From a virus, in IMG/VR virus record IMGVR_UViG_3300025887_000059, positions 1-37,816 of that record: DNA of 37,816 nt; one strand, written 5' to 3'. Both the position numbers and the translations under genes were made by a program. Below the pieces are notes generated by a model. It made no database searches. It saw only the letters and a list, made by a program, of their open reading frames with translations, and was not told where the DNA came from. Below are positions 14,334 to 24,133 of the stretch, piece after piece (within the stretch, counting starts at the first letter, position 1; every line of letters starts with the position of its first letter).

Positions 14334-14913
14334 TGATTGTTTTTCCTATGTTTAAGAGGTTATTATACCATATTTGATTGCTTGTAAGCTTCTTTTCAAC
14401 TGTGCCATAGTCCGGTATGTAAGTCTCAGGTTCCATCTTCATCACTAAAAAGGCTCGTTTACCTACAATCAACTGTCCGTTGTTGAGTATAGGGCAGGGT
14501 GTACCGGAGACAAACATAGACCTCCAGACTTTTACGTCTTCACACATCCTTGCAATTGCAGCAACCTTCATCCCAAGGTCGCTTAGTACCTTTGCATCCC
14601 TGCGTCTATTACAGTTCAAATCTTCTACGTGAGAGCCTTTAGAGAATCCTAGCATAGTAGTCTGGATAGAACCTGAAGTACCTTGTAGGCATGTTTCAGA
14701 CCCGTTAGCCATATAAGAGGGCGCTATTGCAGACCCTACAGGTATAGGACTACCCGCACCTGCACCATTGTACGTATTGGATGTAGAATCATCTGTAGTA
14801 GTATTGTTACTGGACACAGTAGAATCAACATTAGAAGTGTTTAAACTTCCGTCCTGTTGATTATCTGCTGTTGCAGACAACGCAACAAACAACAATGCAA
14901 GCAACACTCTCAC
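14269..14913 (-). CDS. secreted protein with Ser/Thr/Asn-rich linker
   Basis: The 214 residues open with a signal peptide (MRVLLALLFVALSATA), then a low-complexity S/T/N/D linker to about residue 50. A compact domain follows with four or more cysteines (around ETCLQG, VEDLNCN, ARMCED and GTPCPIL), as expected for a disulfide-bonded periplasmic domain. The C-terminal 20 residues are S/D rich and lie in the overlap with the next gene. I do not recognise the domain. Position next to the endolysin and holin suggests envelope or lysis work. Confidence 0.65.
   Translation of the reverse strand: MRVLLALLFVALSATADNQQDGSLNTSNVDSTVSSNNTTTDDSTSNTYNGAGAGSPIPVGSAIAPSYMANGSETCLQGTSGSIQTTMLGFSKGSHVEDLNCNRRRDAKVLSDLGMKVAAIARMCEDVKVWRSMFVSGTPCPILNNGQLIVGKRAFLVMKMEPETYIPDYGTVEKKLTSNQIWYNNLLNIGKTINEDSIDTDDESVSDKFRSSSK
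14362..14370 (-). promoter_or_regulatory. possible extended -10 promoter before a secreted-protein gene
   Basis: Read on the - strand, TGG precedes TATAAT (TATAAT at 14367-14362), the same extended -10 as in the ssb promoter. The best -35 is CTTACA (14388-14383) at a short 15-base spacing, which is weak. Transcription would start about 22 bases before the ATG at 14333. The site is in the coding sequence of the preceding gene (codons for WYN), so chance is possible. Confidence 0.35.
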
Positions 14914-15273
14914 TTAGTAGCACCAAGCTACAGGAGTCTTACCATCGTGAATAGCCCGGTCGTCCACATGGATAAATGTACGAGCCACTCCAACGCCGCT
15001 AAAGCCAAGGGCGAACGCCTGTTTAATAATCTCGTATCGTTGATTGCCACCAACCGCTTTGATGTCTGCTGCATAACCTTGGGCATGTGTTCCGGGTTTC
15101 TCCTTACGTGCTTCTATTGAATGTGATGGGCTACGATAGCCGCTAGTAATGATGAAGGGAAACCCGCAGGCTTCCCGAAGTTCATCTAGTCTGTGGATAA
15201 AGTCCACGTTCATTTTGTTTTCGCCAGTTTCTTGGCAGTTAAAGTCTTCTAGTTTAAAGTATTTAAATTCCAT
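14914..15273 (-). CDS. endolysin, M15-family peptidase
   Basis: The 119-residue protein carries the M15_3 zinc peptidase pattern: ITSGYRSP (R47), GTHAQGYAADI (H63 and D70 as zinc ligands, spaced HxxxxxxD) and TFIHVDD (H102, with D104 beside it). These enzymes cut peptide cross-links of peptidoglycan. There is no signal peptide, so it needs a holin; candidates lie at 12662-13033 and 29882-30052. The size is normal for a single-domain phage M15 endolysin. Its start overlaps the stop of the giant virion gene (TAATG). Confidence 0.86.
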   Translation of the reverse strand: MEFKYFKLEDFNCQETGENKMNVDFIHRLDELREACGFPFIITSGYRSPSHSIEARKEKPGTHAQGYAADIKAVGGNQRYEIIKQAFALGFSGVGVARTFIHVDDRAIHDGKTPVAWCY

Positions 15274-18200
15274 TATGCTACGTCTCCTTTTAAGTTAGCT
15301 CTAAGGGCTGCTATTGTTCTACCGCTAGTAGGCTTAACTTTTCTTGGTTGAGTCAATAAACTAACTGGCTCGTCCTTAGCTACTTGTTGGGCTTGAGCTG
15401 AGATAACTTCTCCGCCTTCAGCAAACATAGGCAGTCCTTTTTGTATATCTTTTCTCATTGCGTCTGTAATTTCTAACGTAGGCAGTGTGACTGTACTATC
15501 ATTTTGTTTATACTCTACCATTTTAATTTCAACACCATACTTTTTAGCAAAGTTATTTTTCCAAAGCTTCATTAAAGTTTTGTCATAAAAGTCTAAGAAC
15601 TTTTTACCTTCACCAGCCTCTATGTTTTTGTTGTTGCGTTCAGCTTGCATTCGACCTGTAGTTAAAGCAACTTGGTCATATCCTTCATCTGTTGCGGTAA
15701 TCATAGCTTTACGAAGACCTTGTAAAGCCCAACGTTTCTCAGATTTAAACGGTAGGTCTGGTACTTTCTCAATTAATTCTTCTGCGGATTCCATTGTTGC
15801 AGAATCATAATCTTCTCTGGTTGCGTAACCTTTTGCTTTACCCGCCTGCTGTGCATCAGACTGAATCTCGTCTATTAACAAAGTTTTGTTAAACGCATCG
15901 TCTACTTGTTCAGCATCTGCAAGTCTTACGTGAGCTACAGGGTTTGCAATGTCAGGAAAGTGAGAATGCTTATAATCTTTGTTTACTTTCTTAAACTTAG
16001 AGGGTAGTGAAAATACTAACTCACGATAGTTTAAAGTATCGGCTCCTTCAAAAGCATAGTCCAAGTGCGTTGGAATAGTAACAAAGTCTCCTCCTGTTGC
16101 GCTTCCTGCGTTAAACTCATCCATAAGCTCGTCATACATTCTATCCCAAGCCATTGGGTCATCGCTATCAAGCAAGTCATCCATCATTTCTTTTTCGAAA
16201 GGTTTGTTTTCAGTCAGCCAGTCGTCAAATAAATCAAACTCAGCATCGTCTGATAAGTCATCTAAAGGCATATCCTCGTCTACCGTTTCTTTTCTTTTTA
16301 CGTGCCGTCCCACATTAACATCAAAATCAAAATCGCTTTGCCCGAAAAACTCTTGAACTTCTTCTTTTGTTACCGGCTTGTTGTTACCAAACTTTTCGGT
16401 AGCTCCTGTCCAGTCTAGTTCTTCTTCAGTTACTTTAGGGTCTTTCTTCATAGCGTTTAAATGTGCTTGACCCGGCTTAGGCTTAGAGCCTGTCAGTTTT
16501 TGTGAAGCTTTCTCTGCTGCGCTGTAGAATCCAGAAGTTTTCTTAGGTGCAAAAGCTTTTGTAATTCCGCTTACAAGGCTGCCAATTGCATAGTTCTGTC
16601 TAGGGTCAGCCGCATCAAACTTAGCTGAAGTAGTAAGTTTAAACTGTTCTGGTTCAAAAAGAATGTAAGAATATTCCGACTCTCCGTTAAAACCAAACTC
16701 AATTTCATTTTTATACTTAACAGAATCAAAACCAAATCGTTGCAGTTCTGTGCGTAAATCAATGTTCAACTCATTTTTCATTAAGTCCGTTTCTAATACA
16801 TCTACTAAAGTTTCTTTAGGTCTAGTTTGAATATCCATAGCACGAGAGCGCAAAGCTTTCATTCGTTCAATAGATGCTTTAGTTACTTTACCGCCAGAAT
16901 CTTCAACGTTAGTAAGCAGCTCGTTGATTCCATCCTTAGAAGCTAGAATTTTATCTCCAGCCCAAGTGTCTACAATAGTTTCTCCGTTGTACACTAAAGG
17001 TTTACGAGCACTAATATATCCTGCTTGCATTTCATTTGCAGGAAGAACATAATCTGAGCCGTGCTTATCTTTAGCTACTTGATTAAGCTGTTCAAATTTC
17101 TTTTCGTACTGAGTTTTTGTAGGCTTAGAGTTTTTAAAAGTTTTATATATATTTGCAGCTCTGTCAGCAGGATATAAATCAAACAACATATCTCTTAACT
17201 TAATAGTGTTTGCAACGCCTTCTGACCCGCCGTGCATTCCCATTTCTCTAGCAAACGGAAATGCTACATTAAACTCGCTAGTCTTAAAAGTTTTAATAGA
17301 GCGATAAATTATTTCTTGAGTATCTGACTTTGCAACGTGCTTCTGCAAAGCTTTAGTTCGTTGAGCATCAGTAAGACTATCAGCTATGGTTTCTTGAGCG
17401 TCTAATCTAGGAGCTTTAAACTTACTAAAGTCTACGTTGCCATTAGCTGCAATCTTAACAATAGCATCTCTAGCAATAATAGGAGCACCTTCTTCAGAGA
17501 TAAGCGGCTCTTTAGTTTTAATAACAGCAGTCAAAAAGTCGTGAGTTGCGTCTAAACTTTCTTCATCAAAGTTAGCTTTAGATGCAGCAGCTCGGTCAGC
17601 TTCTGTAATGTTTATATTTACTTTTTCGTAAACACGCTTAACGCTTTCAAGCTCAGAAGACACAGCAAGCTTTAGAACATCTTTACTATTACCAACATCT
17701 TTAGTTTCTGCAAGCGTTTGCAGTGCAAAAATTTGGTCGTCAGTATAGCCTAAATCTCTCTGGTACTCAGCCATATTTTCACTAGCTTTAGCAGGGTCTG
17801 ATTCATTTAAACCTTTTTGAAAGTTGCTATTATTTTTTGCATCGTCTAAATAGCCTAGCTTAGCGTTAAGCATTGTAGAAATATTAGCTTCTGCTAACTC
17901 GCTTGCTACTGCTTCGTTAAGTTGTATTTTACCGCTTTGTAACTCTAGACCTACAGCGCCTTCAATTTTATTAGCGGTCTGCTGCAAAGCTTTGTCGTTA
18001 ATAAGACCTTTAGTAGAACTCTTTAAAGTTCCTAGCATGTCTCCACTTAAAGCAACCGGCAAAGATTCTTCTATTGGAGCTACGTTTGGCTTTTTAAACA
18101 ATCCTAAAAGTGCAGAGCTTGCTTCAGCAGCTACCTTGCCACCAGCATTAAATTGTAACGTTTTTGGTTTTTTATCAAACTCTTCAATGAATCCACCAAA

Positions 18201-21200
18201 TACATCTTTCTGTGCGTCTCTTAAACTACCCTTGTATCGACGAACATTATCTTCACCAATTAAAGTGTCTCCAAAATAACTTCCAGAAAGAATAGGTACT
18301 TTACCGCCTACTGTTGGAATAATGCCTTGTTGGATTAACTTTAACGTATCTGAGGCTGCGGGGCCAAAAGGCATTGTAGCATAAGCCAAGTTGCTTTTAG
18401 CGTACTTAGAAGCAGTTTGAGCACGTTGGAAACTATCTAGCAGTAAACCATTACCACCCCAACGAGCAACTGCGGTGCCTAAAATCTCATCTAAATCTTT
18501 ACCACGTTCACTTTCACCACCAGTACGTAAGTAGTTAGTCCATCGAGCCATACCAGTCATAATAGCTCCGGCAGCTACAATCTTACCACCGTTACGTGTA
18601 GGAGCTTTAATAAGAGACTTAGCAGCGCCTTTCAGTACGGTGTTACTAAACGCCGCAGGATAACTAAGAAGCTGAAAGAACACAGCAGTTTTAGGGTTAG
18701 AGAACAGCAGAGGCTTTAAGCCTGACATTGCAGTAGGCTGAAGAACTACAGAGTTTGTGTAACGTGCAACGCCTCCCAAGAAATCATTCTTGTAAAAATC
18801 ATCGGTTCGTTTGGCTCCGCCGTCATACCACTTAGTAGCCTGTTTAAAATCAATACCCAGCTCAGCTAGTTCGCCTGCAAGTATTTCTCCATCTCTGTCT
18901 AAAGGCTTTCCCTTATATCGTGTAGCAAGTTTTTCAATGTTTTCGTTTACAAGAGACTTGCCGCTTGAGTGAGAAACATTCTGTACAAACTTAGTCCACT
19001 GGTCTAGCATGTTTAAACGGAAGAACTTATTACTTGCTTTCTGCAAGCCTTCAGTCATCAACTCGTCGCCTGCAAGTCTATCACCAACTTGAGCAAGTGC
19101 TTGGTCTACGTGAATACTAAAGTCACGCATTTCTTTAAGAGCTTCGTTAGCTGTTAAGCCGTTTTTGTTCCTTAGCTCTGACTCAAGGTCTTTAGTAATA
19201 CGCTTGTGAGACTGCTGCATAGCGTCTGCAAAACCTTTAACAGAGTTACGTACACCTGCTTTTTGAATGTTCAAAAATACTTCTGTTAAACTCGATACAG
19301 TTGCTAGGCCCAAAAGAGCCACACGGTTTGTAAAGCTATAAGCATCTACAGCAAGCTGTGTTTTGTTACCGTAACGCTCCATGCCTTCACCAGTTGCAGA
19401 ACGATAAAGCTTTTCAAGCTGTCGTTCAATTTTAGGTGAAAACTCTTGGCCTGCTTCTTCCATTTCTTGTCTAATACGATTTACATAAAAACCTTTAAAG
19501 TCATCAAAATTATTAACGCCTAGTACACGATGCTTAGCAATAGACTTACCTGCTTGGAAAGTGTAAGCATGTAAAGAACCAAGAACGTCGCTGTTTAAAA
19601 ACTCCTCAAAGTCTGCGTCATTACCGATAGTATTAATCTTACGCTTAGCACTAAAGAAGTGTCCACCACCGCTACCTGCGTCTACTTGATTTTTTACATC
19701 AAGCATGTTTTCTACAGTAGCTTTAGCTTTAGTTCGAGTCATTCCTGCTTTTGTTACAAACTTTTCAATTAGTCCTTTTTTATTTTTTTCAATAGCGCTT
19801 CGGCTCCACATACGAGGAACATAGTTTTCTTGTAGTTTATCAATAATGCCAATGCTCTGAAGTTTAACACCCATTTCATTATACAGCTCTCTAGTTTCTA
19901 AAGCAGCTCTGTTAATTGCTGCATTAGTAGTATCATCGAACCCGGAATGTTTAAGAGGTTTATTGCTTCTCATGCTTTTACTTAAAGCATCATTAATGTC
20001 TGTTGCAAGTTTAGTGTCTAGCTCACTCAAAGAAAGAGAATCCACAATAGAACGGAAACGTTCGTTAAACTTACCAGTAACTTCACGCTGTACTTCAGAC
20101 AAATCTTTTGCAACTACTTCGTCTTGAATTTTATATTTAATGCCAAACTCGTGGCTTAGTTTTTTCTGTAGTTGTGCGGCAGTCCCAGAAAACTTAGTTA
20201 TTGGAGACAACACGCCTGCTGCTTTGCCATAAAAGTTTCCGGTTAAATCTGAAGCTACTGTATATAGACCTTGTTTAATAGCGCTAGTACGGCCTTCAAC
20301 AGTAGTTTCGTTATCTGCTGCTGCTCTAATGCGAGCTAAAATTTCTTTCTTAGTTGCTTCACCGCCACCTAAATCTTCAGCAAACTTTGTAGCTGCTGCG
20401 TCTAAAGCCTCATCATCCATATCAAAAGTACGTGCAGTCGCATCGTCAGTACCGTTTACAGTTTTAGCTGTTGCACCTTCAGGGCCGCTAATACGTAAAG
20501 CTTCATCTACTACAGAACCGCCTGATGCAGGAATCCACTCACCTTCTACACCTTCGTCAAAAGCTTTTGAGGCTTCAGGAGCAGGAAGTTCCTTACGTGG
20601 CTCAGTTGATTCTCTAAATGCTTTATTACCATGCTTAGAGTTTGAATATAAACCAGCGCCCTTACTAAGTGCAAAACCAAACGTACCACCTATTGCGCCA
20701 CCTACAACTGTTTCTAACGCACTATAGTCTTCTCTCCCTTTAATGTCAGCAGAAATATCTAACTCTTGCATTATGTGAGAAGCAGTTAAACCATGACCTG
20801 TACCAACAAGCGTAGAAGCTTTAATAGGATTTTTAGTTGCAGCGGCTACCGAAGCTTTAACAGCTTTAGTTAATGCGTTTTGACCTGCTTGCTGTGCTGC
20901 TCGCCTAGCTGCTACAGTTGCTGCGGTTCCTGCACCAAACGTAGTTACTCCTGATAGTAGTCCACCAACAGTTGCTAAACCTTCAGGGCTAAACACTACG
21001 TCAGAAGCATAGTCTTTAATTGCATCAAAAGTTTCGCCTGAGCCTGTTATAGAAGCTTTGTCCCAACGAGTTTTCATAACTCTGTAAGCTCTTTTAACTT
21101 CTTCTGGAGCATTTTTTAAAGAAGCAGCCAAGGAAATAGGAGCGCCTATTCGAGCTGTTAAGTCTCTCATATACTCAGCAACATCATCAGTCTGCCCGGT

Positions 21201-21431
21201 AGATGCTTGGTCAATTGCATAACGACCTACACCTTGGGTTTTAGCCAAGTAGTCTGTAAGGACTTCATAGTTTGCTAAAACAGTTTCATCGTTTTCATAA
21301 TCTGTTACTGAATACTGTGATGGAATATAAGCTCCTTCTCGAACTGCTTCTTCTTGTTGAGCAGTCATGGAAGAGTCTGTTATTCCTTCAGCAGTAGAAT
21401 CAAGTGCAAGTTGATATATATTATCTGACAT
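15273..21431 (-). CDS. giant polyvalent internal virion protein (2052 residues)
   Basis: The N-terminal ~270 residues contain two Gly/Ala-rich hydrophobic stretches (about 150-190 and 240-260, for example VVGGAIGGTFGFALS) suited to membrane insertion during DNA ejection. Near residue 535 is ENYVPRMW, a motif I associate with large marine-phage internal proteins. The C-terminal third looks like a polyvalent protein. About residues 1470-1590 resemble the ART-PolyVal fold (GFDSVKYKNE, then SYILFEPEQFK). About 1790-2020 resemble polyvalent-associated domains (LVFSLPSKF, HVRLADAEQ, LLIDEIQSDAQQ, VALTTGRMQAERN, ITDAMRKDIQKGLPMFAEGG). Position and size match the T7 gp16 slot, but I see no lytic transglycosylase motif. 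It is probably packaged and injected. Enzyme activity is inference. Confidence 0.75.
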   Translation of the reverse strand: MSDNIYQLALDSTAEGITDSSMTAQQEEAVREGAYIPSQYSVTDYENDETVLANYEVLTDYLAKTQGVGRYAIDQASTGQTDDVAEYMRDLTARIGAPISLAASLKNAPEEVKRAYRVMKTRWDKASITGSGETFDAIKDYASDVVFSPEGLATVGGLLSGVTTFGAGTAATVAARRAAQQAGQNALTKAVKASVAAATKNPIKASTLVGTGHGLTASHIMQELDISADIKGREDYSALETVVGGAIGGTFGFALSKGAGLYSNSKHGNKAFRESTEPRKELPAPEASKAFDEGVEGEWIPASGGSVVDEALRISGPEGATAKTVNGTDDATARTFDMDDEALDAAATKFAEDLGGGEATKKEILARIRAAADNETTVEGRTSAIKQGLYTVASDLTGNFYGKAAGVLSPITKFSGTAAQLQKKLSHEFGIKYKIQDEVVAKDLSEVQREVTGKFNERFRSIVDSLSLSELDTKLATDINDALSKSMRSNKPLKHSGFDDTTNAAINRAALETRELYNEMGVKLQSIGIIDKLQENYVPRMWSRSAIEKNKKGLIEKFVTKAGMTRTKAKATVENMLDVKNQVDAGSGGGHFFSAKRKINTIGNDADFEEFLNSDVLGSLHAYTFQAGKSIAKHRVLGVNNFDDFKGFYVNRIRQEMEEAGQEFSPKIERQLEKLYRSATGEGMERYGNKTQLAVDAYSFTNRVALLGLATVSSLTEVFLNIQKAGVRNSVKGFADAMQQSHKRITKDLESELRNKNGLTANEALKEMRDFSIHVDQALAQVGDRLAGDELMTEGLQKASNKFFRLNMLDQWTKFVQNVSHSSGKSLVNENIEKLATRYKGKPLDRDGEILAGELAELGIDFKQATKWYDGGAKRTDDFYKNDFLGGVARYTNSVVLQPTAMSGLKPLLFSNPKTAVFFQLLSYPAAFSNTVLKGAAKSLIKAPTRNGGKIVAAGAIMTGMARWTNYLRTGGESERGKDLDEILGTAVARWGGNGLLLDSFQRAQTASKYAKSNLAYATMPFGPAASDTLKLIQQGIIPTVGGKVPILSGSYFGDTLIGEDNVRRYKGSLRDAQKDVFGGFIEEFDKKPKTLQFNAGGKVAAEASSALLGLFKKPNVAPIEESLPVALSGDMLGTLKSSTKGLINDKALQQTANKIEGAVGLELQSGKIQLNEAVASELAEANISTMLNAKLGYLDDAKNNSNFQKGLNESDPAKASENMAEYQRDLGYTDDQIFALQTLAETKDVGNSKDVLKLAVSSELESVKRVYEKVNINITEADRAAASKANFDEESLDATHDFLTAVIKTKEPLISEEGAPIIARDAIVKIAANGNVDFSKFKAPRLDAQETIADSLTDAQRTKALQKHVAKSDTQEIIYRSIKTFKTSEFNVAFPFAREMGMHGGSEGVANTIKLRDMLFDLYPADRAANIYKTFKNSKPTKTQYEKKFEQLNQVAKDKHGSDYVLPANEMQAGYISARKPLVYNGETIVDTWAGDKILASKDGINELLTNVEDSGGKVTKASIERMKALRSRAMDIQTRPKETLVDVLETDLMKNELNIDLRTELQRFGFDSVKYKNEIEFGFNGESEYSYILFEPEQFKLTTSAKFDAADPRQNYAIGSLVSGITKAFAPKKTSGFYSAAEKASQKLTGSKPKPGQAHLNAMKKDPKVTEEELDWTGATEKFGNNKPVTKEEVQEFFGQSDFDFDVNVGRHVKRKETVDEDMPLDDLSDDAEFDLFDDWLTENKPFEKEMMDDLLDSDDPMAWDRMYDELMDEFNAGSATGGDFVTIPTHLDYAFEGADTLNYRELVFSLPSKFKKVNKDYKHSHFPDIANPVAHVRLADAEQVDDAFNKTLLIDEIQSDAQQAGKAKGYATREDYDSATMESAEELIEKVPDLPFKSEKRWALQGLRKAMITATDEGYDQVALTTGRMQAERNNKNIEAGEGKKFLDFYDKTLMKLWKNNFAKKYGVEIKMVEYKQNDSTVTLPTLEITDAMRKDIQKGLPMFAEGGEVISAQAQQVAKDEPVSLLTQPRKVKPTSGRTIAALRANLKGDVA

Positions 21432-21449
21432 TAAATTTTGTCCTTTAAA

Positions 21450-23516
21450 TTATGTAGCTGGAGTATGGCGGTCTGGACGCTTGCCTGTTGAAAAGTATGC
21501 TTCTTTTTCTTCGTCCGTTAAATCTGCAAGTTCGGCTTCGCCTAAAGTATAACCATATTTTTTAGTGTAAGTATTATACAAGTCGTCGTATGTTTTTTGC
21601 CTTGTGTTAATTCTTTTTTCTAGCGCATCTATCATACCAAAAGTTACCTGACTTGTTCTATCCTTTGAAAACTTGTCAAATCTCTCTATGTCGCCGGTTA
21701 GGTTTTTATAAGCTTTTATTATTGTTCTATATTCCTTTCGCTGTGCCCTTCTTGTCCCATCTGTATCTATTTTGTTTTCTTTATTAGCGTGTCCTGCGAA
21801 TTCAGGAGGAAGGCTTAAAGGTGCTATACTTTTAACTCCGCTTACAGTTGTTGTTGTTGTATCGGTATCAGAGTCCTCATTATTATTATTATTATTACCG
21901 CTATTGCCAGAATTATTGCTTAAATATGTAAGGGCTGCTTTAACTTTATCTGAAGGAGAAAAACTTTCAAAGTCTTTAGGGTTTTTAAATATTAACTCTA
22001 AAGCATCCATTTTAGCTTTAACTACGTCTTCGTTAAGTGAACCTGAAAAATAATTGTATCCGGGCTTACCCTTAACTCCACGCTCACCTGCTACTGTGCT
22101 GAATAAATTAATTCTTTGAGCATCATCCATGTCTACTAAAGAGTTATAAAGTTTTGTATTGTCGTCAAAAAGTCTTGCCATTGAAGTTTTACCATTTGTT
22201 AGCTTGCTGCTACTAACTAGCGTATCTATAGCAAATAAAGTCCCAAACGTATTATTATGTCCAAAAGCATTTACACCTCCTTTATTCGCTGCTTGTTCTA
22301 CAGCTTGTTGAAGATATATTTTACGGCCCATCTCTGCTGAAGCCCATCCTTCGTTACGTGCAGTAATGCCAGCCATAACCATACCACGAGAAAAAGCTTC
22401 TTGCTTTTGTACTAACAAGTCTGCAAATCCGTCATCGCTATTTGATTCTAGCTTACCGTCAGTTTCTATTGAAATTCTTTCTCCAAAAACTTTATTCAAA
22501 GCTGCAATAGAATCTCCCGGTGCTTGATGAAACTCCTGTACTCCTAATGTAACTTGGTTTTTAGTCAACATACTTGCGCCAGTATTAAAATCTATACTTC
22601 TATTTTGACTTGCTGCACTGTAAGGAACATAACTACCGTTAGGGCCGATAACGTGTACTGTTATATCAGTTACCGTTTTACCGTTTACTCGACTTTGTGT
22701 TGTAATAGGATAACCTTTAACTGTTTCTTGCTCACCAGTAACAGGATGCGTAGTAGAAATGTCTACAGCATCACCTATAACAGGAGCTGGAACACCGGGG
22801 TCAGTAGGTAGGTTAGTAGCAACATACTTAGAAAGAACAGCGTTGCGTGTTTTCTTCCAAGCAGAACCATAGTCTTTTTGAAACTGTTTAGATTCTGTAA
22901 CCATGTTGTCGTTGATTAAATTGTGTAAATCAGCGTCGGGGTCTTTACCAAACAGTCTACTTACTCCTTCACCTATAAAACCACCCACAGTTTTATCAGG
23001 CGCAGCGTCTTTTTGTTTTTGTACATACGCATCAGTGTTACCTGAGTTTAGATACTCTTGCGTAGCTGCAAACCTATCTTCAAGAGCTTTTACTCTTTTA
23101 GGCTTTAAAGCTTTAACAGATGTAGTTAGCCAGTCGTTAAAAGTAGTTTGGCTGTAACTTCCACTTGAATAAGTTTCGTGCCATTTGGCAGTTAAGCTTT
23201 CTCTTAGTTGTTTATCAGCCAAGCCTTCTATTCCACCACTTTCATTTTCAGCTTCTTGAAACATTTTAATATCTTTATTTGCTAGGTCGTAACCAGTCTT
23301 AACTGTCATTCTTGACCGCAGCAACTGTTCGTCATTTAAGAATTTTTGTTGTCTAGATTCTAAAGCACTATTAGCCACACCAATAGCTACTTGCATACCT
23401 AACTTTTTCCAAGCGTTTCTTTTAGCGTCTTTTTTATTGTCTCTTGCTATCTTGTCGTTTCTTTCACGAATACCAGCAAGTAAACTTTGTCCATATGCAA
23501 CTGAGTCTTGTTCCAT
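21450..23516 (-). CDS. putative internal virion (ejection) protein
   Basis: The 688 residues are mostly helical and soluble. The N-terminus is charged (RERNDKIARDNKKDAKRNAW) before an Ala-rich amphipathic helix (QVAIGVANSALESRQQ). A region near residues 540-560 is a run of N, S, D and T, a flexible linker, and the last 120 residues form a charged helical domain. No enzymatic motif. Its place between the giant protein and smaller virion genes matches the T7 gp14-gp15-gp16 ejection block. The role is inferred from order. Confidence 0.6.
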   Translation of the reverse strand: MEQDSVAYGQSLLAGIRERNDKIARDNKKDAKRNAWKKLGMQVAIGVANSALESRQQKFLNDEQLLRSRMTVKTGYDLANKDIKMFQEAENESGGIEGLADKQLRESLTAKWHETYSSGSYSQTTFNDWLTTSVKALKPKRVKALEDRFAATQEYLNSGNTDAYVQKQKDAAPDKTVGGFIGEGVSRLFGKDPDADLHNLINDNMVTESKQFQKDYGSAWKKTRNAVLSKYVATNLPTDPGVPAPVIGDAVDISTTHPVTGEQETVKGYPITTQSRVNGKTVTDITVHVIGPNGSYVPYSAASQNRSIDFNTGASMLTKNQVTLGVQEFHQAPGDSIAALNKVFGERISIETDGKLESNSDDGFADLLVQKQEAFSRGMVMAGITARNEGWASAEMGRKIYLQQAVEQAANKGGVNAFGHNNTFGTLFAIDTLVSSSKLTNGKTSMARLFDDNTKLYNSLVDMDDAQRINLFSTVAGERGVKGKPGYNYFSGSLNEDVVKAKMDALELIFKNPKDFESFSPSDKVKAALTYLSNNSGNSGNNNNNNEDSDTDTTTTTVSGVKSIAPLSLPPEFAGHANKENKIDTDGTRRAQRKEYRTIIKAYKNLTGDIERFDKFSKDRTSQVTFGMIDALEKRINTRQKTYDDLYNTYTKKYGYTLGEAELADLTDEEKEAYFSTGKRPDRHTPAT

Positions 23517-23518
23517 GT

Positions 23519-24133
23519 TTATTGTCCTTCAGGTGGAGCCATTAGGCTAGGTTGTTGTGGAGCTTCGGTTTCTTCAGGTACTGGTTCTGTAGGAGGCGAC
23601 AACAAGCTATCTAGCTGTGGAAGAGCTTCCATTTCAGACTCCATCTCAGAAGTTACAAAACCTTGCGGTATGAAGTTAGCGTTCTTGGCTGATTTCCTAA
23701 GAGTTTCTAAACGGTCTTCTTCCATCTTAGCTCCAAAAACTTCATCCTCTGCGCCTTCTGAATCAATCTCAACATCTATATCTAAACGTTCAGCAAGTGC
23801 AATTAACATATAAGCTAAGGGTTCAGCAGTCATAAGCATCAAGTCAGGATTCATTGTGCCTTCTGAAAACTCTTTAAACAGAATAGTTTGTACCATGTTC
23901 ATTACCGGCACACCTTCTGACAGTCCCATCATAAGACTTGGATATACTTCTTCATCAGTTACAAAGTCCCACAAGTATTCATTAATCTCGTGAATATTTG
24001 TAAACTTTGGGGCTTGCTCATAAGGTGCAGGAGCATCAGGGTCGTTTGTTAAAGACTGTCCGGGAATAGGTCGTCCCATTTTACTTCTTTCAGTTTGATA
24101 GTCTTCAAAATTAAAAGCTTCTTTTGTAGCCAT
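23519..24133 (-). CDS. virion-region hypothetical protein, acidic
   Basis: The 204 residues have a Pro-rich start, a helical centre (INEYLWDFVTDEEVYPSLMM, then PLAYMLIALAERLDIDVEID) and a P/E/Q-rich disordered tail. It overlaps the preceding gene's stop by one base and ends two bases before the next start. I think related short acidic proteins occur beside internal virion proteins in other marine podoviruses, but I cannot assign a function. A chaperone or assembly-partner role for the basic neighbour at 24133-25395 is a reasonable guess. Confidence 0.58.
   Translation of the reverse strand: MATKEAFNFEDYQTERSKMGRPIPGQSLTNDPDAPAPYEQAPKFTNIHEINEYLWDFVTDEEVYPSLMMGLSEGVPVMNMVQTILFKEFSEGTMNPDLMLMTAEPLAYMLIALAERLDIDVEIDSEGAEDEVFGAKMEEDRLETLRKSAKNANFIPQGFVTSEMESEMEALPQLDSLLSPPTEPVPEETEAPQQPSLMAPPEGQ

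Noticed and set aside
20329-20727. 132-residue open frame on the + strand inside the giant virion gene
   Set aside because: It is antisense to a continuous 2052-codon gene and low in complexity (S, A, P).
15273-21431. Lytic transglycosylase domain in the giant protein, as in T7 gp16
   Set aside because: I found no glutamate-containing ES...GLMQ-type motif in the N-terminal region, so I did not assign this activity.
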